A stretch of 64,000 nt of DNA from Globisporangium splendens (lineage: Eukaryota; Oomycota; Peronosporomycetes; Pythiales; Pythiaceae), in assembly GCA_006386115.1 (NCBI GenBank), contig VFIW01000009.1, positions 620,001-684,000 of the forward strand, written 5' to 3'. The notes under the pieces were generated by a model. That model saw only the letters and a list, made by a program, of their open reading frames with translations, made no database searches and was not told the DNA's origin. Positions 42,701 to 53,513 of this stretch are shown piece after piece. Each line of letters opens with the position of its first letter. Position 1 is the first letter of the stretch. Position numbers and translations under genes: made by a program.

Positions 42701-44063
42701 TGACAGCAACGAACAACATCGCGACCTTCTTGTGCTTTCCTTTCATGCGTACCTGAGAGCGCTGTCGCCATGTGTCGACTCGGAGCTGTACTTGTGAGTT
42801 TGCATATTCGTGGTGCTGCGTGTTTTGCACCATTTGGGAAACACTAGCCGTGGCTAACAAAATGTGTTCACTATGCAGCCTACTGATGAAAAAATTGGGG
42901 AATGCCAGCAACGAACTCGGGAAGTACTTTTTAGACAGTCAGCGTGACATGATGGAAGCGTTTCGATGGTTCGAGCGCGGATGCAAGATCTTCAGTGAGA
43001 TTGAAGGTGCGCTTTGTCAGGTTTCCTGTGCTTTGTGAGGTGAGGTACTTACTTTGTCTGGTTTCGTATGCTCTAACTTGCAACAACAATAGATGGAATC
43101 AATGTGGCGCTCTTGTGTGCGAATCTTGCCCACCTGCACAAGATTCTCGCACAGGGGAAACCCCAGCAAGAGCGGAAAGCACACTACCACTCGGCTATTC
43201 AGCTCTGCAACAACGCACTACAGCATCTGAAGCAGAATAAGGCAGAGCTGGAGCTTCATCGCAAGGTCAAGGGCGAGCTCGCACTGACCTATTTGGTGTG
43301 GGCGGTTAATATGACCAACGATTTCTCGATCGACTGCGAGTCCGGGTCACTTAGCACTTCTCGGCACGACGAGAGTGAAGTTACGCTCAGAGATCAAAGA
43401 AAGCAACGCGAGAATGACGTCCACAAGACATTCAACAAGGCGCTGTCGCTGTACACGGAATTGGAAGATCCCAAGCAGGTCGCGTCGACACATTATCAGA
43501 TGGCCTCGTTCCATAATCGCACCATTTCGAGAGAGTTGCAAGAAGAGCAACAGACAGTCAAGAACGACGCTGTAGCAGAGAAGTCGCATTTTAGTGCGAC
43601 GCTGAAAAATCGAATGGAGATTGCGCGCCGTCATTACGAGAAAGCGCTTGCATACTTTGGCAAAGTGGAGGTGGGCAAGACGTTCGTGTTAATCCACCAA
43701 GAGCTCGCAGATCTGTACGCGATCGGTGGCCGTGCCGAAGACATGGAGCATGCGTTGCTGATCATGCTAAACACCTACGACGCGTTCAGCAACTCGTCTT
43801 CCATGTCTTTCAATTCAGCGCAAGAGCGCGATGCGATGAAATCGCTTGCAGGTCAAGTCGTGGCCAAGGTGAAGCTGATCCTGCACCAGTTGATTCGATG
43901 GAGCAACAACGCTTCGTCAATACACGCGGGAGCGCCAACGACTAAGGCGAAAAAGCTCGAGATGTTCAAGAAGATGTACAAGGAGGTGATTTACTATGAC
44001 GGCCACAACGCCGGGAGCATCGTGCCGATGCTGGGCACGCTGCGCGCCATGTATTTACTCTAA
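39737..44063 (+). CDS. EDRF1: EDRF1-like protein with TPR-rich C-terminus, 4 exons
   Basis: Exons 39737-41239, 41328-42793, 42879-43006 and 43093-44063, 1355 aa. The introns are 88, 85 and 86 nt (donors GTGCGA, GTGAGT, GTGCGC; phases 0, 2, 1). EDRF1 hallmarks: KLPYSQARVSLAVHRVGNTL at about residue 265, LLYEKFIYESAVQ, then across the first splice KWKFHDLKM|ILGSQVLLFS, HPAVSLKLHDMDQDLSLITV and ENCSRPNGTYWLY. The C-terminal third has helical repeats typical of TPRs. In animals EDRF1 is a nuclear protein linked to globin expression. The role in protists is not known. The start at 39737 gives a low-complexity Ser/Ala-rich head. The stop overlaps the next gene's stop by 9 bp. Confidence 0.9.
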
Positions 44064-45799
44064 TGCATACAAATGAATGTGGCCTTTGGTTTGTTGGATC
44101 GACGAAGATGTCTGCACGACGTCGTCCAGATATACCATACTCGGCGCTGTGAGCTCATTCACGACGATCGTCTGGGACTTGCCCTGGGAGATGCGACCAG
44201 TGTACTCCGAGTAGAAATATGCGTCGTGGAGGAGGTTCGCGGCACCATCCGACGAGCCAAGCGCGATGCTTCATGGCCAACTGCGAACACGCAACGACAA
44301 CAGCATTGATGACCATTGCACAGTCACCACAAGCGCTGCACAAGAATTGACGTACCTCAGCCGAGAGTTCGCGGATCCACCGACGATCACTTCACGCTCA
44401 AACGATACGAGCGACGCACGGGCGACGATATTGGAATTGGCTTCGCACCAGTAGAGATACCTGGACACACTTATTAGCAGAACTACGCGGATCACATATT
44501 GACTGCAAATGAAGACACTTGGAGTCGACTGCGATACCATCGAGACGTGCGAGCGAGGAGACAGTGAGCACGCGATGCGCCGCCATCATGGGGCCAACTT
44601 TGTTGTAGCCAGTAGGACTTGCATCCATGCTTGAGGCTTGCATGTCATGGTCGTCGAGCAATCTCGCCCTGTAGATCCGCCCGGTTTTCTCGGTGAAGTA
44701 CAGCGCATCGTTCGATGCATCAATTGCGAGCCCGCGCGGCGAGTCCAAACCTGTTAGCAGCACCTGTGGCGCACCAAAAGCTGATGGCGACAATAGCATC
44801 GTCGAGATGTGGATTCGCGAGATCGTGCCTTTAGATTCCAGCGAGAAATACAGCGACGGCGCTTACTCGTTCCCTATTGTCCCGAGAGCGAGTCCACGCA
44901 CGCTCCATGCATGTTCATGCACGATGTCGATCTTGGTTGTGCGCAAACTGCTCCGGTAGATCGTGCCATCGGCCGAGTTGGACCAGTACAACCAGTCTTC
45001 CAGTTCTTGATCGTTGACGCGAATTGAGGAATGAACGTCGTTCACTGCGAGTGCATGCGGTAAGATGAATGTTGCACGCAACTCGATGCGCTCGACGATG
45101 GGCGACTCGTACCCCGCAGCTTGCATTTCTCCATAGTTTGGAGCGGTTCCCTGCATGGTGCCGCGCGTGGTTCGGATCCAGCAGTCGTCGTCTTTAACAA
45201 ACGCTGCAGCGACATCAGGACTTGAGGGATACTTCTGCGGCAAACCCACGAGGCACTCGACTCTGTCGAAAGACCAGCTCAGGACACTCACGCAGCGGGT
45301 GTCTGCGACGATCAATTCGAGCAAATCCGATTGCGTCGAACCAAAGTTCACGCCGATCCACGTCACACGCACCAAGGTACCAATAACGATCGTGGTATCG
45401 GAGCCGTCGACGTTCGCGCTCTTGATGCTGCGGCTGTCACTCCGATAGAGACGCTGCGTGCGTTGATGCAGCGTCATGCCCACGAAACGAGCGTATTCCG
45501 TGGACCGCTCCAGCTCCACGACGCTGTTGTCCTGGTTGTTGTACGCAAAGATCGTGCCATTGCGCTGCTCGCGATAGTAGACAGTCGACGTGAACTGTGT
45601 CAGCATATACACGGACAAGTTTGTGTGCGTGAGAGAGGTAAGCAAGAAACCGCAGTCAATCAACCAAGAAGCCTACCCTGGGAGATGCGAGGATCTGGTG
45701 GCAACTCAAGCAAGAGAAAGCAACAATCAGCAGCGCCAGTGCTCGTGGAGGCTGCGCGCGGCGACAGTGACAGCAGCTGCGATCTTGTGAAGCGCTCAT
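44055..45799 (-). pseudogene. YWTD-type beta-propeller (LDLR-like) protein gene with one in-frame stop
   Basis: Proposed exons 45799-45677, 45594-44519, 44460-44356 and 44268-44055: 506 codons, with introns of 82, 58 and 87 nt. A hydrophobic signal or anchor follows the start (ALALLIVAFSCLSC). The rest is a run of YWTD-like blades: GTIFAYNN, DWLYWSNSADGTIYRSSL, LYFSLESKGTISRIHI, ALYFTEKTGRIYRA, YLYWCEANSN, AYFYSEYTGRIS. Codon 285 is TAA (44865-44863), in the middle of a blade. The frame on both sides is the same and the blade pattern continues, and no splice choice removes the stop cleanly. So it is a fresh nonsense allele, a readthrough site or a sequencing error. Exon 4's acceptor is the least certain. 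The product would be secreted or membrane-bound. Confidence 0.72.
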
Positions 45800-46065
45800 T
45801 TCGCAGCGTCGTAGATCGTTGAGGGAAGAATTGACCGATCTACCCAGCACACAAAGAGTCGCGTCTTTTGGGAGTATGCCAAGAATATATGCCTGACGAA
45901 CTGCGAACACGCAGATGCTTGGGTTGCTGTTGCCAAGATGTGTTGATGTATGAAATACCAATGTTCTATACGCTTAGTTGGAGTCATCTTCTACGCAAAG
46001 CGTGCTGTCTAAATACCCCCGCCACTGTCTCCAAACCAGAGGCAAAGTAGGTGCTAAGAGAGGTC

Positions 46066-46350
46066 TCATTTCCATATCGGAGTCCACCAGCGCTGCTTTT
46101 TTCCTCTTCTGGGCTTCTCTGTAGCGACTTCTTGTATTTTTGTCGTGTGCAAATGTGGCGGCGAGGGGGTAATAGCCGTGAGCGTCTGGCACGAGGCGGA
46201 TTTCGTGGTAGCAGAATACGTCTTGGACACCATTTCCGGTTTCTGCTTCTGTTCCAGCGCGACATTCAACTCGAGAGTTTCTTGCACCCGACTCGCCTCC
46301 GAGTCTTTCGGTCCGTAGTACTGAACGAAGCGGTAGAACGGCAGAGCCAT
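46066..46350 (-). CDS. Doubtful small hypothetical protein
   Basis: 94 codons from MALPFYRFVQYYGPKDS to a Lys/Trp-rich end (TPIWK). The frame is open about 25 codons further upstream (LWLKLVFIPEIG) before a stop, so it might be the last exon of a longer gene. No known domain, and no promoter or splice partner that I can identify. Confidence 0.25.
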   Translation of the reverse strand: MALPFYRFVQYYGPKDSEASRVQETLELNVALEQKQKPEMVSKTYSATTKSASCQTLTAITPSPPHLHTTKIQEVATEKPRRGKKQRWWTPIWK

Positions 46351-46440
46351 GGCGAATCCAATTTCTTCTTGCTGCTGTGAGCTGCTTGCGCCGATTTCGG
46401 GAATGAAGACGAGTTTGAGCCACAGGATGCATTTGCTTCG

Positions 46441-46503
46441 TCAGCAACAACAAGGAAAACAAAACAAAACAAAACAACAAAAACAAAAACAACAAAAAAA
46501 AGA
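46441..46503. repeat. A/C-rich low-complexity tract (AAAAC repeats)
   Basis: Runs of aaaac and caaaa units on the plus strand. A shorter aaaacaaaac tract recurs at about 49552-49565. Confidence 0.85.
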
Positions 46504-47249
46504 GCAAAAGGAAAATATACAGAATTGCACAAGTTGATTTCCTGGATACTTGAGACATGGTTGGTCCCACACAGCGTTTGAACGGAAAAAGGGACACTGC
46601 CCTTTTTTTTCGAGAACGTGGCACGCAAGTGACAGGAAGTGCAAGGGACAAAACGTCGAAAAGGGGTTTGTAGGTCAACCAAATAGGTTCAAAGACCCCT
46701 TTGGAAGCACAGCGAGACTGAACGTTACTGACGTGCGGCATCAAACCATTCACTTGGACTCATCACGGACTAATGCTCGCTTTGATAAGCACTTCAGTAC
46801 ACGCATGGGTGAGATGCACCGCCTCGTCTCCTCCATGCAAACTGAGGCACGGACTTTTCGGTGCGTCTCTTCGTCTGATCTCTGGACTAGCTGCGAAAAG
46901 TGCACCCACCACACAAAACCTCCACGGCAAGACGCTCCATAAATTCGCGGTCTCTCTCGTTGATCTATTGCATATCTATTGCTCTGGTGCTGCTCGAGCT
47001 GTCCGATATAGCGGCTTGGTTTTGCCACACTCCAGTCGTTTTCATTTTGATGGCACAGTATCCTCTCTTCGCCTTCTTGTTTTCTTTCTGTTCTACCAGT
47101 AGTTGGGAAGCAGAAAACGAAAGAATGACAAATGCACTCATGTCAGAAGGGGTGTCCGGAACGGATATTCAAATTTCCGGAAGCAAGAGGATCGCCGACG
47201 AAAACAGCGCCACTCACTTGGCAAAGCGCACAGTACGCGAACAGCTGAC

Positions 47250-49250
47250 CGAGGCAGGTCTGCATCAACATCAGAAGCGGAAGTTGAGTCAGAAGAGAAC
47301 AGCCGTGCTGAAACCAGTGAAGCCGGCCATAGGGTAGAAGATCACGGTGAAGAGGATCCCACTGACGTAGTTGTACGGGGTCTCAGCGACTGTCGAGCCG
47401 ACGAAGTACTAAAATGCGTTGTACGTCTGCGAAGCACGTTCACGGTAAAGAGACTCGCGTTCTGCGGAGGCAATTGGCAAAACACTGTTGAATGACATCA
47501 TGCCGCTGAATAGAATCGCAGTGCAGACTATGGGAATGCCAGAGTTCATGCCTTGGCACGAGTCACAGTTAGCATCAGTGAAGACCAAGCCGAAGAGCAG
47601 CGCCAAGATGATCGACATCACGAAACGGGTCAAGTTGTATGACGGAGTACGCCAGCGCATGTCCACGAAACGACTGACCAAGTGCTTCATCTGCACTGCA
47701 GAGCTAGCAGCACACTTTTGCGTAAAGGTGAGCTCTTGGACACCCGGCGATGGAGTGCAGACGTCAGGCTTCGCCATCGTCTTCTCCAGCATTTTCTTGT
47801 TCTCGCTGCGGTTGAACACTTGAACAAAGTCAGGAGCATCGGCGGATGTGCTCCCGACACCAGCACCAATGCACTCCAGCATCGAAGCAGCAGGTTGTAG
47901 CCAGAGGTAATCGGAGCAATGCCTGGGATATTCTCAAAGTAGGTGATCAAGTTGCGGCAGTCCCAGCCGAGGGCACCGAAGAACACAGTCTCGCCACCAC
48001 GCTTCAGCAGCAACGATTTGTCAAACAAGAAGAACACCTCGACGAAGGCTGGCGAATCGTGCACACGATCGTACGTCCCGTGCTCGCCACCTTGCAGACA
48101 CCGTTAATGATCAGCTTGGCCGACCGAGCATCGAGATCACTCGTTGGCTCGTCCAAGAAAAGCACGTTCGGCTGAGCAGCTAACTCGACACCAATCGTCA
48201 AACACTTCATCTGTTCCACCGAGCTGCAGCGGGTGATCTGGTCCGCGATGGCTTGCATGTCCAGCAAATCTAAGCATTCGTTCACCGAGTCAAACTTCTT
48301 GCTGTCTGGTACGCTGCTATCCTGACGCGAGAGTGCACTGAAAGTCAACGCTTCACGGATCGTCGAAGTTTCTGAGTGGATGTCCATCTGCTCTCAGTAC
48401 CTAGTCGAACGACGAATCGCCAGATCATTGCCTTCGCAGCCATTCTGCAGAATTTGACCCTGGATCTTACCGTCAGTCTTGCAACCAGCGCTTACATCCA
48501 TCAACGTCGTCTTACCAGCTCCAGAGGAACCCATCAACGCAGCCATCGTGCCTGGCAAAGCATACCCCGTGATTCCCTTGAGGAGGTCGATCGTGTCATG
48601 CTTTGGGTTTCTCGACAAAGGCACCGTACACCACAAGTCCATGAACGCCAGAGTCACAGAAGTAAAGGTCTTCTCTCTCGCTTGCACATTCAAAACGAGG
48701 TCAGCAGAGCCCAGCTCAGTCGAAGATGAATCAACATTTTTGGGATTTCAGCGATGAAGTAACTGTGCTCCGTTCCGAGCTTCTTGTCCATCGTGACGCT
48801 CTCTGGAGGTTCGAAGCGCTTGCACTCGAGAGCCAAGGACAACAGGAACATGAACGCCGCGTACAAAGCCAGCAGGTAAATCACCGCGAACGGCACCCGG
48901 TACTTCTCCGTTGGGATATTAAACAAGCCCAGGTAGTGCTGACCCATCTTGAGACCATTGAAACCTTCGCGGTAGCTTACACCTAGGCAGTCGCACACAT
49001 CGTAGTGTGACGAGCGATAGTCGTTCACTACAAGAGCGCGCAGTCCCCACGCGATCGGACTGGCCCAATGGATCCAGATAAAGTAGTCTGGAATGTGGCT
49101 CTTCACGATGAGAAACCCAGCAAGATTCACGAAATCAGGATCGAAAACATCGACACTGGTGCCGCGGCATTGCTATCCGGAGTGGTCGCAGCGAGGAAGA
49201 AGAACCGCGAGCTGAACACCAAGTTCGCCAGCAAGAGAATGACCTCGAAG
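47250..49250 (-). pseudogene. Pleiotropic-drug-resistance (ABCG) full transporter, broken remnant
   Basis: In order on the minus strand: end of the first membrane domain (FVNLAGFLIVKSHIPDYFIW; extracellular loop with DVCDCLGVSY), then the second nucleotide-binding domain with Walker A GSSGAGKTTL, C-loop-like SSVEQMKCLTIGVEL (the LSGGQ position is degenerate), and Walker B VLFLDEPTS, then the start of the second membrane domain (MRWRTPSYNLTRF; SAERESLYRERASQTYNAF). Lesions: a frame change near 49130, one between the membrane domain and the NBD near 48690, TGA at 48394-48396 where Cys is expected, frame changes near 48045 and 47880, TAG at 47409 (Trp expected) and TGA at 47289-47291 (Trp expected). 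The first NBD and the gene's end are missing. Not functional. Confidence 0.85.
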
Positions 49251-50313
49251 GTGATGAGCTCTGGAGCTTTCGTCACAAACCCGCATTATCCGCAGTTTGA
49301 AGTCGATGCGGAGATCCTCCAGGAGCTGAGGGAAGACATCACAGGGTGGGACCATGGCATGAAAAAGACTCTGCGCGAGATCCTCAAGAAACCTTCAGCG
49401 ATCACGATTGGAGATTGACAGGGCAATCGTCCAACCACTTTCGTTCCGAAAATTGGTGTGGTACTCATCACGCATCCCACTCGGCGCATGTCATGCAGCA
49501 ACGCACCACGCAACATTCAACCGACCTTAACTGAGTGCTCTACGGAATCAAAAACAAAACAAAACACACCGAGCATAAACAAGCGCAAACCAAACAAGCG
49601 CAATGGACCAATCGGCGCCGACCCGAGCCAACCCAACAAGCACAACAGAGCAGTCTACATGCGAGTTACACACGCGATCACGCGAGAGCCGCGATGGAAA
49701 ACTGACCCTTCCCCAGGAGCCACCGCACTGACCTTATTTCTAGTGAGAAATAACAGAGACAAACGTTACTCGACATTTAATGGGTCACTTCGCTGCGTTT
49801 CTCGTTAACGACTCTGCGATTGGATACTCAGCGTCCTCATCATACCTGAGCACTATCAAAATGCAGCTCGAAGAACAAACGAAAACGGACTTTTTTTGAA
49901 AGAAACGAGGTTTGGTGTTCCTGTCTACGTCTGTGCCTTCGCAATAAGTAGGTTGCGGTGGCAAACGCCGCAGGTTCACTGCTGACGGAGCATGCACCCT
50001 CAATGTCAGAGGAAGACCTGCAATCATCGGACAGTTCCTGTTTCTTCGCAAAGATGAGAAGTCTCTGAAAGACAGAACATTAGTCAACAATCAATGGACT
50101 GTGATGAGTCGCAGCCCCGATGTTGGAGATCTCAAGTTCAGTGACTTGCAATGGATGGGGAGCTGTAAGAGGCTATCCGAGACAGCCTCAAACACATTAC
50201 GCACGCTTGCGCTTGAGAGGAAGACTTGAGAGGAACGTGGCATAAATGCAACTGAATTGAAATGAGCTTGTGGTTCCTGACACTACTTGTAAAACACCAC
50301 TAGGGCTTCCTAG

Positions 50314-50333
50314 AGGTTTTATGCATAAAACCT
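50314..50333. repeat. Perfect 20-bp palindrome, head of three ATAAAACCT repeats
   Basis: AGGTTTTATG followed directly by CATAAAACCT. The half-site ATAAAACCT recurs at 50345-50353 and 50367-50375, at steps of 20 and 22 bp. Confidence 0.9.
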
Positions 50334-50516
50334 AAACATGCACAATAAAACCTATGAACCTGATATATAAAACCTTGAGTACACTGAGGTTGAACCTACG
50401 GGATCTTCGAGAAACTTGAACTTGAGTACCGCGGGGATTCTCTGCGAAGTGATTGGCTCTGCCACTCACTTCAGACGGTAGAGACACGTTGTAATGGGCT
50501 ATACCTAGCCATTACA

Positions 50517-50563
50517 TGAAGGTGGATCTGTCCACAGATCTAGTGTGTCACACACCACCTTCA
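50517..50563. repeat. Possible three-way-junction fold
   Basis: Outer arms TGAAGGTGG (50517-50525) and CCACCTTCA (50555-50563) enclose two smaller inverted repeats: GATCTGT/ACAGATC (50525-50540) and GTGTG/CACAC (50543-50555). Confidence 0.7.
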
Positions 50564-50623
50564 GTGTGCATTGTGGACACAATTGACAAAGGGATTACGG
50601 TAAAACGGTCCCCACATGCACAT

Positions 50624-50646
50624 GTGACGTCATCCCATGACGTCAC
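50624..50646. promoter_or_regulatory. Double CRE-type bZIP site (TGACGTCA twice) in an inverted repeat
   Basis: GTGACGTCAT, 3 nt, then ATGACGTCAC. Each arm holds the palindromic bZIP core TGACGTCA. No gene start follows closely, as the nearest is at 51447. Confidence 0.6.
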
Positions 50647-51190
50647 GAGCGTTCTCTGTACTAATCAGTACTGAGTGATGGCATTCATGTGCGAATCAGG
50701 TACTGAGTGATGGTTCCTACTTGGGAAACTGCGCTGGTGACGAGACCGACGTGTCTCTGCCATCTGAAGTGAGTGGCGGGACGCCTTTTTGCATCGTGTC
50801 TGTTGTTGCAATGTTGGTGTTGATGTTGACGCGACTGGCGCGTATCGTGCTCGCACCTACCACCACTTGCTTTGCACTCATTACCAAGCACGCCATTTCC
50901 CCATAACCGATTAATTATATCAACTCTATCAACACCATAGAACAACACATATCAAATGATCCGACTTCTTGGTCTTTCCTGAACGCTCGTCGCCAATGAC
51001 TGTGGCATGCTTGCAACCGTGTCCTTCCTTGCCTTCGCTCGTGTGTTCTCGTTGGAGATGGTCCTCAACAGCTAAATCGGTTCAGTTTTCAGATGAAAAA
51101 AGTCATAATCCGTCTAATGCGACGACAACAAACGTCAATTTACTGTTTTGATTCTTTTCTGATACAACACACGGCGTGCTCGAATAATGC

Positions 51191-51237
51191 TTATCTTCCG
51201 AACAATTTGTGTGTTCGGAAGAGTGTTCGGAAGATAA
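51191..51237. repeat. Inverted repeat with an internal direct repeat
   Basis: TTATCTTCCGAACA (51191-51204) is the exact reverse complement of 51224-51237. Between them TGTTCGGAAGA (51212-51222) repeats the right arm directly. It lies 210 bp upstream of the SPPL gene. Confidence 0.85.
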
Positions 51238-51446
51238 ACATGATAGTTCGGCAGAGAGAGCTGCATGCCAATGCTAAAACAGAATGATTTTCAGAAACAA
51301 TCCAAAGACCCAATAAAACCGGTTTTGTGCAGTACTGTAGATGTGAATCAGATCCCAATTGCTCTTATAAACGGATGTCGGACAAACAACACTCGGATGC
51401 ATAACTACAGTACCAAAGATCTGTGGCGCATCTCGGTGGATACGAA

Positions 51447-53513
51447 ATGGGGGGTATGCTGGCACCGTGGCTGCTGCGTCTATCGCTGCTGCTCGTGGCG
51501 CTGTGGACAGCGAACGTGGCTGTGCATGCGACCGAGGTGGACCTACTGCAGGTCCTCTCCACGCCAGTGGCGCCAGCAGCAGCACCTTCGCTCCTGTTCG
51601 TGGTGACGCGCGCGACGTTTGGTGCGCCATTGCCGCACAGCTCGTCATTAACTCATGGCAAGAAGCGCGCATTGTCCATCGCGTACGGCAGTTTGTCCGA
51701 CGATTGCAGCACAGTGACACTCTCTGGATCAGCCGCTTCGTCTTCGCTGCACTCGTCCGCTTTGCTGCTGGATCGCGGCGGCAACTGTTCGTTCGTGGAC
51801 AAGGCCATTGCGGCGCAGAATGCTGGAGCATCGCTCGTGATCGTGCGCGACACAATACTTGGCGCATACGCGAGTGCTACGCAGCGTGGCACGCAAGCGT
51901 ACGATTGCGGCCTCGGTGTTGGATCGGTGACCAGCAACACGAGTTTCCCACTGATCAGCGCCAGCGCGATGATGAGATCGGAGAAGGGGATGGAGCAGAT
52001 TGAAGCTTGTTCCAGTGCGCAGACATGCGCGACCAAGACGTGCGTATTGACGGGAGCGTACGACCCACTTCCGTTACAGAGCAGTAGCAGCCGTAGACGC
52101 TACCAAGTGTGCTGTTTTGCAAGCCAAATGGTTCGGATGAATGAGGATGATGACGGAGCAGCGTCCTCAGCCAGTAGCGTCCGAATCCCAGCCGTGTTTC
52201 TCTCCTTTCAGGATGCTGAAACGTTGACGCAGCATCTCGCGACAATCCCATCTGGTGCTTTATTCGCACGCGCCTTCCGTGTGAACGAGAGTCCGTGGAA
52301 TGTCTCGATGCTGCTCTCGTGGCTGCTTGGCGTGTGCGTGGTGCTGGGAGCCGCGTACCGTTCGTGCCGTGCTGAACGCAGCTTTTCGTACGAGAACGTG
52401 GCGTTATCACTTGTCAGCGCGCTTGGGAAATCGGATACTGACGTGATGGCTCAAGAAGAACAAGAAAACGGATATGTGCGCATTGGCGATCGAGACGAAG
52501 AGGATCAAGTAGAACGAGAATGCGCGGGAGACGAAGGACGATACGAACTCTCGGGGATGCACGCGTTCTACTTTTTGCTGGGTGCGTCGTCGGTGCTCCT
52601 GCTGCTGTTCTATGTGAACCTGGCGCTCGTGGTCAACATCACGTTTGCGGTCGGCGCGAGTGTTGCGATGGCCGACGTGCTCGTACTGCCTCTATGCACT
52701 TCTGTTCTACCTGCAGCGTCCAGCAAAGTACACCTTGTGAGCAGCTACGCGGTTGCAGCGTTGATCGCGCTCTGCTGGTTCGTGGAAAGAACGAGTGCGT
52801 CCGTGTGGCCATTGCAGGATCTTCTGGGCATCTGCTTGTGCTTTGCGTTCATCGACACGATCCGGATCCCGAGTCTGCGTGTCGCGACGCTACTGATGAG
52901 TGTCGCGTGCGTCTACGACGTGTTCTTCGTGTACGTGTCACCGTTTGTCTTTGGCTCGAACGTCATGGTGGACGTCGCCACTGGTGCTGTCGGAAGCGGC
53001 GGATCAGCGTCCAGCCACCATGAGCAACGTCTCGCCGCGGAGGACAACAATGTCCACCAAGACCAGTATCAGGGGGACGTCATGCCCATGGTGCTGCGCA
53101 TCCCGCTGGTGACGCTTTCGCCTGACTATGGCGTCCTAGACGGAGGATACGCGCTGCTTGGACTCGGCGACCTCATTCTCCCGGGTCTCCTGCTCTCGTT
53201 CTGCATTCGCTACGACTATTGCATGGGGTACCCGCTCTCGCGCAAGTACTTTTGCATCGCAAGTACGGCGTACGCGCTCGCACTTTTGCTCGCAAACGCC
53301 ATGGCGGTCATGCTGCATGACATCGTCGCGGGCCAACCCGCGCTCATGTACATCGTGCCGATGATGCTCACAGCCGTGCTCGGGTTCGCATTTGCCAGTA
53401 ACGAGTTCGCGAGTATGTGGCGCGGACCGCGGTGTCTTCTGATGGTGAACGCCGAAATGTCCGTCGACAGTGAGGCCGAAAGACAACCACTAGTGACCCG
53501 AATCGCGAAATAG
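51447..53513 (+). CDS. SPPL2-type intramembrane aspartyl protease (GxGD), with PA domain
   Basis: 688 aa, one exon. The Met at 51447 starts a signal peptide (MGGMLAPWLLRLSLLLVALW). The lumenal protease-associated (PA) domain follows (about 90-260; DRGGNCSFVDKAIAAQNAGA is the classic PA segment). Nine membrane helices come next. The catalytic motifs are YD (Tyr490-Asp491), GLGD (572-575, Asp575) and QPAL (630-633), all intact. The PA domain and signal peptide place it in the SPPL2 class, which cleaves type II membrane stubs in endosomes or lysosomes. The C-terminus has an acidic Glu/Ser tail with a possible dileucine-like sorting motif (RQPLV). An in-frame GTG lies eight codons upstream but would not be used. 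Confidence 0.93.
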   Translation: MGGMLAPWLLRLSLLLVALWTANVAVHATEVDLLQVLSTPVAPAAAPSLLFVVTRATFGAPLPHSSSLTHGKKRALSIAYGSLSDDCSTVTLSGSAASSSLHSSALLLDRGGNCSFVDKAIAAQNAGASLVIVRDTILGAYASATQRGTQAYDCGLGVGSVTSNTSFPLISASAMMRSEKGMEQIEACSSAQTCATKTCVLTGAYDPLPLQSSSSRRRYQVCCFASQMVRMNEDDDGAASSASSVRIPAVFLSFQDAETLTQHLATIPSGALFARAFRVNESPWNVSMLLSWLLGVCVVLGAAYRSCRAERSFSYENVALSLVSALGKSDTDVMAQEEQENGYVRIGDRDEEDQVERECAGDEGRYELSGMHAFYFLLGASSVLLLLFYVNLALVVNITFAVGASVAMADVLVLPLCTSVLPAASSKVHLVSSYAVAALIALCWFVERTSASVWPLQDLLGICLCFAFIDTIRIPSLRVATLLMSVACVYDVFFVYVSPFVFGSNVMVDVATGAVGSGGSASSHHEQRLAAEDNNVHQDQYQGDVMPMVLRIPLVTLSPDYGVLDGGYALLGLGDLILPGLLLSFCIRYDYCMGYPLSRKYFCIASTAYALALLLANAMAVMLHDIVAGQPALMYIVPMMLTAVLGFAFASNEFASMWRGPRCLLMVNAEMSVDSEAERQPLVTRIAK

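Larger units (their letters stand above)
45800..47249. other. Repeat-rich intergenic region
   Basis: Apart from one doubtful small frame (46066-46350, minus) and an A/C-rich tract (46441-46503), no gene is supported. Confidence 0.5.
49251..51446. other. Non-coding region rich in palindromes
   Basis: No gene supported. A plus frame at 49068-49418 is antisense to the ABCG remnant in its first half. Its second half (VDAEILQELREDITGWDHGM) is unassigned. Palindromes at 50314-50720 and 51191-51237 are listed separately. Confidence 0.5.

Noticed and set aside
45974..46753. Minus-strand frame of 259 codons with a Leu/Phe run
   Set aside because: The hydrophobic run is the translation of the A/C-rich tract's complement. 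The rest has no recognisable domain.
49068..49418. Plus-strand frame of 116 codons
   Set aside because: First half is antisense to the ABCG remnant. No promoter, domain or partner exon. Left as unassigned.
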